A stretch of DNA of 64,000 bases from assembly GCA_019915135.1 (NCBI GenBank), contig JAHLMK010000033.1, positions 1-64,000 of the forward strand, written 5' to 3'. The notes beneath the pieces were generated by a model. That model did no database searches. It had not been told where the DNA came from and saw nothing but the letters and a program-made list of their open reading frames with translations. Shown piece after piece: positions 25,001-37,000 of the stretch. The stretch's first letter is position 1; each line of letters begins with the position of its first letter. This stretch comes from Strobilurus pachycystidiatus (Eukaryota; Basidiomycota; Agaricomycetes; Agaricales; Physalacriaceae). The translations under genes and the position numbers were made by a program.

Positions 25001-28000
25001 ATCTAAAATATATTTGTTTTGTTTCTTTACGAATACCAATAGAAAACCCTCCATCTCCTGCTGTAAACCCTGATACTCAATTAGGATTTAGATTCTCAGG
25101 AAGATTAGGTTTTAACCTGTTTACCCCTTTAATATTCGGATATGAAGATAATACTGCAGAGGACAACCCCCTATTAATAGATGCATAATAACTTAAAACA
25201 GTTATAAAACCTGTAGATTCTAAATGCTCTTTTTTATTAATTAACTCTATTACTTTAGATCATAAAATAAAGTCACTATATTTCTGTGTTAGCAAAGGAA
25301 ATTTAATAAAATGAGGTATTATAACATTAATAAGATTATCAATTTTTGTTACACGATATACACAAATATTTCTATTAATTCTAGATGTGACAGACCCTAC
25401 TCCAAAATATTTTTGTATTTGAAATAAAATAGCAATATCTTTAATATGTAAATTTATTTCAAAACTAGCTGTAACTCGTCAACTTAAATTAGTTCGTTTA
25501 CTAATAATAATACTAAAACAAGATTCAGCGTCTGAAAATCCAGTTATTCAATTAGGGTTTAATTTTACTTCAGCTTCAGTTATGTGGAGAGATCTTTTTT
25601 CACGTTGAAATTTGTTTAAAACAACTTTGCGAGATGCAGTAGAAGAAGAAGAAGAAGCAGAAGCAGAAGCAGAAGCAGAAGCAGAAGCAGAAGAGCAAGA
25701 AAAAAAAAGTCTTTTAATTTTGAAGAAAAACTAAACAATAAACATAATACAAAAAATAAGCAACTTTAAATAATATTAATTTAAAGTCGGACTTTATCTT
25801 ATTTTTTTTTTTCACCCACATTTTTTGTGGTTGCGGTAAAAAATAGAACATTTATAATATAAAAGTTCTATTTTTTTTAGCGAAGCTTTTTTGTATGTGG
25901 TATTTGAGATTTAGGGGTGAAAAAAAAAAATCTTTACGTAGAGTCTCTGAAGCTTATAAGCTTGCTGATTAGAAATTCAATAATTATCGTAATTTTAATA
26001 TTGTAACTAATAAATTGTAGTAATTAAAATTTTAAAAACCTTTCAGCATATAGTAAAGTTTTTAAGTAGGAAGGCCTAGCTATAAGTTTGACCATCCCAA
26101 TGTAACCGAATACATTTTTACCTGAAAATGTAGAAACAATATGACTAACAATACCAAAAGCTGGTAAAATTAAAACATAACAAAATTTTGATTAATCAAA
26201 TAGTTAATAAAAATCTATTTAAATTAATACTCAAGAATTTACATCCTTGTTAGGACTTTATCTTAAACTGCAGTATCACTTAATCTGTTCATTTAATTTA
26301 TTAATTTAATAAATTTTTCAATACCATTATTATTTAAATGATCTTTATTTAGAATTATTAAATATGCTTTTCTACCGGTACCAGTCATTTCAGATAATTA
26401 ATATGTTTACTAGATAATAATTGAAAATAGTAAAAATAATTAATAACATTTTTGGCTGAACAAAAGCTAGTAGAACTGTAATAGTATTTTTCTTTTATAT
26501 TAGCCAAGATTGCCTCCAAATAAACCTTTAACTAATAGTATATACTATCAGTTTTTTTTTTTTGCCGGCATCCATTTAAAAACATAATCTTACTTCAATT
26601 ATGTTACTACCTTTCGATTAAGTACTTTTATTTGGCGGAAAACATTTGGTAAGTATCAGAAAATCCAGCTAATCAATGAATTTTTAAATCCTTTCCGTCC
26701 TTTAATTTAAAACTAAATTTTTTTTTTTTTTGCCTGCATTCAGCATATTTATTAAGATTTAAAAAATTACTAGTTATTTGATTATACTAATTTTCTGTTC
26801 TTATTTTGCCAATAATAAAACTAATTACTTTTTCTATTCCATTTCTTAAATAGCCCCAATAACTAAGACTAAATCATTTTTATTCTTAACTTTTTTAACA
26901 TTTCCAAAACTTAATCGCTTTTTTTATGTAATAAGCTAAAGAAGCATGTAAAGGAATGAAATGCAATAACTAATTCTTGGTTTGTACATGAACAGATATT
27001 TTTTTTTTTTATTTTCTGTGATTTCTACAATTTCGTTGCGTAAAGTCTCTGAGGTTACATTTTTATTTTTTATAATAAAAAAGTGACCTGCTGATATACT
27101 TCTTTGTTTTAACATTTTTACTATATCTTTAAAGAGGGAGTATTTAAAACTAATTAATGATGTAGTCCCAGCAATTAGCAACGTTAAGAAGCCTATAATT
27201 TTAACTTTTTTTTGTCACCTATTTGTAATAGTTTAATATTATTTAATTTACTTACAATTTTTCAAGATCTAGTGTTTCATTAGAATAACTGTTCATAGAA
27301 GATTTTATTTTAATAATTTTAGCTTGTCCTTCTGGTGTAAGATGTTTTTTTCCTTGAACTAATAGATACACTTTTCTTCACTTTAAATAGTTAAGATGTT
27401 TACTAGATAGCAGGTGATAATTATTTAAATAATTTATAACCTTTCTAGCAGAACCAAAACTAGTTGTTTCGTAATAATAAGTGTTCTGAGTCTTTCTATA
27501 ACCAAAATATCCACCAAATTTAATTTTAATAAGATCGAGCAATAAAGAATCTTTTTGATCTATTTGCAGCTTTAATCGTATTTCAGTTCGTGTTATACCT
27601 CAAGGCGTTATTCTATTTAAAACTTTTATTTGAAAGCTACCATCAGCGTCTATAAACCCTGCTAATCAATGATTATCTAGATCTTTTGAATTATTAATAT
27701 GAAATGTTTTATTTAAAGTCAAGGGTTTGACATATTTATTCAAGATATTATTAAAAATAGCTTCTAATTTAGCTTGTGTTCTAAGTTTTCCGTTTATTAG
27801 ATTAAGAAGTGTTTCTAATCCTTCACGCTTAGATATTGTTAATACGTAAGCATTTTTTGATTTAACTTTACGAACGTATCCATAACCTATACGCTTTTTA
27901 ATATAATAAGCGAGTGAAGCATCTAAACTATAAAATGAGATTGTTGCAACATAATTACCGAAGGACCCATCACCATCTATTAATCCAGCTAAATAATGTC

Positions 28001-31000
28001 CAAATTGTTCTTCATTTCCAGGTCTAAGATGTTCAGCCACATGTTCGGAAATTATCTTAATATTCTCCTTTTCAACAATAAAATCTTGTGTGACACTATT
28101 AACCTTAGTTCTAACTACAAATAGTAGACTAGGTTTAAAATAAATAAAATAAATTACAAATATGATTGAAAAATTTATAAACAGATAGGGGTCGACTTCT
28201 GGGTGTTTCAATATAAATAATTGAAGGACTATATCTTCATCCTGGCATCGCATAGCTTTTCGGAACGGTAGACCGTATATATTAATGTAGTAATAAAAGT
28301 ATTATTAACTTTAATATATAAATGAGTAATAAAGTATTATTATCTATATTATTTTATAAAGTAGTAAAGAAGTATTATTAACATCACTTACGGTTAAATT
28401 TAATTCAAGCTTTGTGCAAGACAGTACCCTTCTGATCTTTGTGCGCTTTAAGAGCTATTAACCGATAGTATTCTTTAACCAAGAACAAACGCCGACGTTT
28501 AACTGATTGAGGAGGACAAATTTTAGTATAATTAAGGAAGGATGCTAACCCTGCTTCTGATTGAACACTCCATTTGTAGTAACCATTTTTAGATTTGTCA
28601 AAGTAGACTGATCCACCGAAAAAAGCAGAAAAATGATTGACGTCAACAAATAATTTATTAGTGACACTTAAAGTCAGTTGAGGATTAAGGTTAGCTCCTT
28701 TAAAATAATATCCTATTGTTCCATCGCTGTCAAAAAAACCAGCAAATCAACCGTGTTCAAGGTGTAAAGTATCTGGGCTCAAAAGTGGCAGATCTAAAAT
28801 AGCACAGACTCGATTAAGTTGAACCAACCGCCCACTATGACGAATGTATCCATTTACTCGATTAACTAAATCAAGCATACCTGCTCGATTATGTAAACGC
28901 CAACGGATAGCTTTAACTCCTGAACGAGCTTTTATAGCCCCTCCAAGTTTGTTCTGTATCAGACGTAACAGACGTTCATCTGCAAGAGAAACAGTTATTT
29001 CACAACTAGAATAGCCTGCTTTACTCACTTGCAATGTACCATCGCCATCTATCATACCAGCTAACCATTGATTAAAACGGGTTTCATTTTTTTCATAGGA
29101 TGTTGCGCGTGTAGTCTCTGAGGTTCCTACTAAGTGAGAAGTAATTATTCTACCTTTGGTTACCGGCTGATTGTCCTTACAGGTATAAGGTTCTTTTACT
29201 AACACGGCTAAAACACTTAAATTTAGACTTATGTTGCTAGTGTCCGAATATCCTAAAGATTCCCAGCATATAGCGCAATTCGAAATTAGATTTACACCTA
29301 ATAAGGGCCACATTTGACCAAAGAATCCGAATCCTATAATCTTAGAATTTGTATATCTCTATCTAAGAATACCTGTACCAGCTCAGCATTAAACATCCCT
29401 TATATTTGTTAACATAATTTAGATTATGCATCATAGTTGGCCTTGTGAAATATTTAAGAATTAAAAATTATAAATTATAAATTATAAATTATAAATTAAA
29501 AGTTATAAATTAAAAAGGCGTATATCTCTATCTATACTCGAAAAGGCCTTTTAATTTTTTTAATTATTTTAGGATACCGACTGTACATTAAGCAGCAATT
29601 TCAGCCACCCACCAGTGACCCAGTCTGTAGCGATCTCTTATAAAACCGACGGTCTTTAGAATAGATACCTATTAACCGTTTTCACTAGCATTGCCACTTC
29701 AGTATTTGATTATATTATTAGTATAATTTTTTTTTTTGTATTATCTTTAAATATCAGTAATTACTTTTGTAATTTTAAAGTTTATTTCTTCCCTATTGTG
29801 ACGCATGTTTCAATATTTATACATCAAATCAGTATGCTCTGGGTTAATCCTATTTAACCTATCTGTAGCTCGGTGGTATACATCATTATAGAATGATAAT
29901 TTTTCATCTATTGAAGAGAATTGTAACCGTCGCAAAGTTGCTACTGGATAGTTATCTTTTATATATCTTTCACTCTCTAAAAGAGATCCTAACTGTTTCT
30001 GAAGGTATAATATATTCTCTTTTAATTCTAATTTACAATTAGAATCTTGAGTATAGTCCACAGTACGATGACCATCCTCCATAAATCCTAGATTCAAAAA
30101 CACCTGCCGGTGTTTAAACCAAAGATATACTTTCATATTTTCTGATAATGGATAATTATTTGTTATAACATCCTTTTTATATTTTATGTACTCTTGACAG
30201 CCTAAGTAGGCCTTTTTACACCATGTTAAATCATATCAATAGCAATATTTATCCACAGTAATAAGGGCGACCATAAGAGGCAAAGGCTTCTCTTTAAATA
30301 AATTTTCAGCTAAAACTTCTCTCGGAATCTCCACGGAGGTTGGAGACAAAAAATGAAATCGTCTAAAAAACATAAGCAGATCTTGCTCTATAAAAGCTTG
30401 TGGACGTTTGAAAGGCTGAGAGAATATTTTGTTTAAATTAAAAGAAAAGCTTTCCTTTAAAGATCTGAAATTAAAATTAGACATTAAATCTGATTTACCT
30501 ATAGTAGCCGTAACTTGTTGATTTTGGGAATTATCCTCATAAGTTATGGTTTTCCCATTATACGGCATACCAAGAGTTTCAGTGTTATAATCTCTAAATT
30601 TAAATTCGTTATCAACAGGTCAAATGGTTTCGAAACCAATACGATCTGGCCTTAATGCCCCTTCCCCTATCAAAAAGTTGAGATAAAGTCAAAAATAAGG
30701 ACTATCTAATTCCGGTAGATATTGAGGTTCTATATCATCACGAGTCATATTAACTAATGATAAAATATAATTGAAATCATCATGGTTAGGAGTAGGCAGT
30801 TGTTCAGGGTCAAACCCGTAATTATTAATAAAATTATCCCAAATAACCCTAATTTTAGAAAATTTAGAGAGGACTAAATATGGAATTAATCCCTCCATAT
30901 CCAGCATATACGGGCCCTCCATAATTAAATTTAAAGTAGAATAAACTAATAACCAAAAAGAGATAAGAAAAATGGCCCTTAAAAAAAAATCAAATTTTTT

Positions 31001-34000
31001 TTTAGATTTGTAAAAAGAAAAAATAAAGACCCCAAATAAAATAACTAATAAAAAAAAAAAAAACACCCCAAATAAAATTAAAATAACTAATAAAAAAAAA
31101 GGATAAGAATCTAAATTAAAATTAAAATTAAAATTAAAATAATTAAAACCAGTTATTAATAAAAAAAAAAAAACTCTATATTTAATACTAGTTATTAATG
31201 TTTTAATAAGGGGAAATTTATTTTTATACCTAATATACAAACATAAACATATAAAAAAAATAACATTAATAAAATATCATGAAGAAGAGATGAACGTAAA
31301 TAGAGATTCTAACTTAAAATTTTCAACAAACACATTTCCTAAACCTTATGATTTGCTTATTCCCCCCCCCCCCCTGCCGTACGGCAAAAAAAAAAAAAAA
31401 AAAATTTTTTTAAACCCTGCGTGCCGGCAACGCCGTACTGTCGGCAAAAAAATTGAATCACAATTAGTGATTCAATTTTTTTAAACCCACACATAAATGG
31501 GAGTAGGGGGAGGGTGTTTATATATATCAAAGGATCATGTGATATCTCACAACTAATATCCTCCTAGTTTTGCTTTATTGTTGTATTTTTCTAGTTTAAT
31601 TAGTGGATCATAGATATCCTTGTGCATAATATCTAATAATAATTATTATTGATAATATGAGGAAAACCGACTGTACATTAAGCAGCAATTTCAGCCACCC
31701 ACCAGTGACCCAGTCTGTAGCGATCTTTTATAAAACCGACGGTCTTTAGAATAGATATTTATTAACCGTTTTCACTAGCATTGCCACTTAAAATAAAAAA
31801 GACGATACCCTTATAAAAAAAACTTCGGTTAGTTTCATAATAAATATAAGGGTAATAAATTTAAAATTTATTGCTATGCTTAGAATTAAGTATTTATACT
31901 ATATAATAAAAGGAATAAATACCCTAGTTTAAATTTAAGTAGTGATGATTAATCACTAAAAAATTTAACCAACATGTATTAAAAGCTAGTCAAATTCATG
32001 ACATAAAAATAGTGAAACCGTTAACTATTTAACAAAAATTTTTAAGACTATATATGTTGGAATGTTGGTAGCTCCCTAAAGCTAGAGATATTCATAGACA
32101 GAGACCAATACCTCCAGCTACTAAGGATCTAACGAGGTATTTATTGAAGTATAAATAACTACTGGGTGAATTTCTATTTTTAATTTACTTCTCTTTTATA
32201 CTTAAGCATTACCCCTGTCAGGGTAATTAATCTTTTACTAATAGTCATTAAATTATAAATACTATTAGAATCTAATTTTTTATAAAAATTGGTTAGATAT
32301 TCAAGATTAGACTAGATAGTAGCATCCTAATTTTTACTATTTTTATTTTTGTCCAATTTTATATAATTTAATACAAAAAAGACCCTTATAATTTTATTTA
32401 ATAAGGATCTCTCGATCATTATATCTTAAGCTTTGCTTAAGTACAGTTTATTTTATATAAATTGACAAATTTTATTAGTCCCGGGTAAGAACCGAAGGGA
32501 AAATTTATAAAATTAAACTAAGTAAAAATAAAAACATAGAAAAAAAAAGAGTTTGCCTCAAATTTAAAGGATTTGAGACAAAGGTTCAGACTTAAATCCA
32601 ATTAGCCTCTTTTACCCCCCCCCCCCCCCCCACCCATTGGGGGGGGAGGGGAGGGAGACAATTGGTATATAAGATTGTCTAATTTGCTTGCCCCTCAGCC
32701 TACTCCAGAAAAAAAAAGAAGAAGAGGTAGAGGAACAGGTAGAGGCTGATGGCCACTCTCCATGTTGTTAAATAGCGAATAGGATATAATAATATAGTCT
32801 TTTTGATAAAAATATCTTAAAATTCATATTTTATATGAACAGCATCTGCTATATTATCTTACAGTAGATACTTATCTGAGAACATGTCATTATCGAGAAA
32901 AATACTACCTTTTGAGCTTTTACAAACTCACTACTACCTTTTTTCCCAATCTTTAAAGCTTAGGCTATAAAATAAATTTATCTTAATTTAAGTTCACGCT
33001 ACTAAATTATTAATGATTAATTCATTACTCGTAATATTTATTAACAGTTTTAGATAAACTAATTAGTTTCTGTTTTTTAACTGGATCTAAATGATCTAAA
33101 TTATTTAAAGCTTTATGAATTTCTTTTCACAATAAAAAACTACTAGCTTTTTTAGTAATTAACGCTAATTTAAATCTTTCTATGTAATTAATAATTGCTT
33201 TAGTGTTAGACAAACCATTAACCCTGAAAGATCAATTAATTTCATGATAATGTTTATAAATTTAACCTACTTTAAAAAGTCAAACTAATTTATTTAACAA
33301 TACATTCTTATTCTCTAAACCCTTTTGAGAAATATCAAAAAGTATTGAATAAGAATTTCTTTTTGTAGCAAAAGAAACATGAAAACAACCTTCAGCATCT
33401 ATAAATCCTAATAATCAGTTATCATTTAAGGTTATTTCTCTTAAAGAATTACAAGGATTAATATATTCAAAATAGTCATTTGTTAAATCAAATTTTTTAA
33501 GTTTTCTAGAAGGTTTATTCATTTTTTTATTTAGAATATTTAAAAAATTATTAAAAGAGCTAAGTTTATCGTGTGTTCTTATATTTCCATTAAAAATTAA
33601 AGATATTAAATATAAACCCAATTTATCTTGTATTATATATCGAGAGGTACTTTTACCTTGAACTATAACTTTACCCATCATTAGTTCTTTTTGTATATAT
33701 TCTAAAACTTGTTTATCTCTAGAATCTTGAGTAATTAAAAAATAAAGATCCCCTCTTGATGCTTTAATAAATGATCCATCTCCTTCACTAAACCCTATTA
33801 ATCAATTTAAAAATTCAGGACTAGGTTACTTAAATTTTCCGTAACATTTAGAATTAGCTTAATAATATTTTTCAAAAGAGTCATTAGTAACAATTAGAGG
33901 TGTATTAGTCATAAAAATAGGAGAAACTGTAAGAATATAATATTTTATAGCTATTTGTCTAGAGAAAAGATGCTGGTACAATATAGGGTCTCCACCTCCT

Positions 34001-37000
34001 GCTGGGTCGTAGAAACTAGTATTAAAGTTCCGGTCTGTTAAAAGCATTGTTATTGCTAGATTAATGCTCTTCTTCGTAATGCAAAAAGTGACTCACTTAT
34101 TTCTGTTTTTTTTATTTTTATTTTTATTTTTATTTTTATTTTTTAACTACGTAAATTCTTAAATTAAATAAAATAAAAAATTTATCGATAAAAAAAATAA
34201 AAAAGTATATCGATTTATGTCTTTATATTTTTCCAAATGATCCCAATAAAAATCAATTCTACTATTATATATAGTACTTTTCAATAGTTTAATTAAAAAA
34301 TAGAAGACTGTATCCTTATGAAATTTAATAAAACATAAAAAAATTTTTTTTACACTAAACCTTCCATCACCTTCAATTAGCCCTGCCAATTAGTGATCTA
34401 AAAATTCTTCACTGTTATAGGAATATAAATACTTTTTCCACGTAGAAAAAATAGTAGGTTAAAAAAATAAAGATAGATTTATTAATAATTTCAGTTCCGG
34501 GAGAAGTGATATGGATTAGGTCCAGAAGTCTTAAATAAAGATATAAATTCGAATTTATTATATTAAAACATTATACTAGAAATAAGAACTTTAATTGCTG
34601 GATAGTTTGGCTCACGAAACTAAGAACATGTTAATTATTTTTTTTTTTTAATTAAAAATATTAATTAACTCAAGAATTATTAAATAAAAATAAAATTAAA
34701 AAATAATTCAAGGTGAGCACTCTAATATTCACATATTAGCTTGGACTATCTCTTAATTATTTATTTGCCCGGCCGACTTTGACTCTTACTCTTGCTCTTA
34801 CTCTTACTATTACTCTTCTTCTGCCGGCAAAGGCCAAAAAAGTGATTAAATTTTAAATAAAATATTTCTATTAATGAAATTAATATTAAAATTAAGATTA
34901 AGATTAAGATTGGGCCGAGTAAAAATTTTTCAAATGATCTCAAACAAAAATTTTTCTACGGTTATTCATAGTTTTAGTAATTTCAGATATTCTTAACAAA
35001 CCTTTATCTGTTTTATGTTCTTTTTTATTAATAATATTTATTACTTCACAAAAATCATAAAAATTTTGTACTTTAGAACTGAAAAGTGAATAACTAGATA
35101 AATACTCTATTAATAATAAATTAGATTTAACGTTAGTAAATCTTACAGCATATTGTGATTTTCCATTGCAATAATCTTTATTTACAGTAGTTAAATTGAC
35201 ATTAAAAAATTCAGCTAATAAAACCATAATATCTTTTTTAGTTCTTCCATTATGATCTGAACATGCTTGTACTAATTCAAAACCACAAGATATAGATTTA
35301 TTATTTAATCTTACAAAAAGATGACCATCAGAATCAATAAATCCAGATAATCAACCATTATTTTTAAAACTAGAAATATTTAATTCTTTCTTTATAATAT
35401 TTAATTCTGGAAAACGTTTATTTAAAAAATCAATTAATAAATAAAAATCATTAATTTTTACTGTTCTTAATTTACCATTTAATCCTTTTACAGTAGAAAT
35501 TAAACCATCATAATTATTAATAGTTAATCTATAAGCATTTACTCCTTTTGTTTTGGAGATTGACCCATAACCTAGGTTTTTTTGAATCATTAAGGCCAAA
35601 GGAAAATCTCTGGAATCAAAAGAAATTTGAATAGATGGGTAATTTAATTTTCCTTTATTAGATCTTTCTGTTTTAGGGACTATAATTGAACCATCTCCTT
35701 CTATTATTCCACTTAAATAATTAAAAAAATTATCACCCTCTCTCCAATCCCGCAACGTCGAATCCGAAAAATCCATTTTATTGTGAGCTGTAAGAAAAAT
35801 ATTACAATTAATAATTGACGGCGTATAGTCTCTGAGGATCCCTAAAAGATTCAAATCTAATAAGTTTCCTGCTGATTGACTTTCTACTAATTTATTTAGA
35901 AAGTGTTTCCAGCATATAGCCGAATTTAGAGCCGGCGCAAATTTAACTCCACCGGCTAAAACTGGTAATGTTAATAATAACAGGATAGCTGTTACAAATA
36001 TTGATCATACAAATAACGGTAGTTTGTGCATGCTCATTCCAGGTGTTCTCATGTTCATTGCTGTACAAATGAAATTTATAGCCAATTTGGCTTAAAACCT
36101 AAAAAATTTAAATATCCTTTTTATTAATAGGATAATAACCTAATATTTTATATTGCATACTAGGATGAATGTAATCTAAAACTAAGTTACTAATTTTAGT
36201 AGACTCGGTAGAAGAGATATAAATTCTTGATTTTCCAGATACTGTAACTAACCTACTTATAATGTTATAACGAATTAATAAAACATTCATTAGTCTTACT
36301 ATATCATAGTTTGAAAAACTATCTGTACATAAATATAAACCTTTTCAAGCATTACCTAATCCATCACCCATTATTCAATAAGCGAGTGCTAATGGTGTTA
36401 AAAGATTATATATGTCTAAAGGTACTATCTTTACTTTATTTTTATAAAATTGATCATATAATAATGTTAAACAAGTATAAGCTCTAGAATCCATTCTAAT
36501 ACCATAATATTTTTTATTTTTTATTTTAGCGTTATCAGGATAAGGTAATGTTCCACAATAATGAGATAAAATTGTAAAAGTAGATCAAAAAAATGGAAAA
36601 TGAATCATTGATTGTTTAAATCCTAATCTAGCATTTTTAGAATTTTTTTGCTTACTTAAACCAGCATCGCTTAACAATAATCCAACTAATACACTCAAAT
36701 GATAGCTGGGAATATATGATATATCTCTAATATAATTAGTAAACTTAGGTAAACCTAAAGTAGACCCTATAGTTTGAGGAGAAAAGTTATTTCATATAAC
36801 TATAGAAGTACGACTAGTATTAGGAAAAATAGAATTATTTATTTTTATTCATCTTGGTAAATCTGAAATAGAAGGTATTATAGGTACAATAAACAAATTA
36901 AGAGGAGAATTTAATATAAAAAAATTTTTTGCCAAATTGGACTTTATTTTTAATCTATTAAAATTTTATTAATGATCCTTTCGTATAGTCTCTGAGCTTA

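Larger units (their letters stand above)
24672..26090 (-). other. cox1 intron I12, group I
   Basis: After GYIGMV. P ~26043, Q ~25965, R (GCTTCAGAGACTCTACG) ~25945, S (AAGATAAAGTCCGAC) ~25792; an A/T-arm hairpin (25846-25880) lies between R and S. Ends ...AGTTG. Confidence 0.86.
26181..28194 (-). other. cox1 intron I11, group I, two endonuclease genes (one decayed)
   Basis: After HPEV. The intact frame comes first; core strands P ~27170, Q (TATCAGCAGGTCAC) ~27090, R (ACCTCAGAGACTTTACG) ~27050 follow, then the decayed frame, then S (AAGATAAAGTCCTAAC) ~26265. Ends ...AATTTTG. Confidence 0.82.
29328..33962 (-). other. cox1 intron I9, unusually long (4.6 kb), with duplicated core segment and foreign frame
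   Basis: Lies between CATCTTTTC T and GA TTC TTT GGT (HLFWFFG). In transcription order it holds a decayed LAGLIDADG gene, about 1.2 kb of mixed sequence with C and G runs, a 124-base core copy B, a long unrelated frame, and core copy A. 3' end ...GATTCG. Confidence 0.8.
34057..35950 (-). other. cox1 intron I8, group I, with intact and decayed endonuclease genes
   Basis: After VLAG. IGS CGCCGGCT pairs with exon AGCCGGT plus the next G. P ~35910, Q ~35865, R (GATCCTCAGAGACTATACG) ~35830, S (AAGAGATAGTCCAAGC) ~34745. The 3' border (AATCTA|GCA or AATCTAG|CA) is ambiguous by one base. Confidence 0.8.

Noticed and set aside
30689..31240. Treating the hydrophobic frame in I9 as a short stand-alone protein
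   Set aside because: With TGA as Trp it is one frame with the two following stretches down to 29747.
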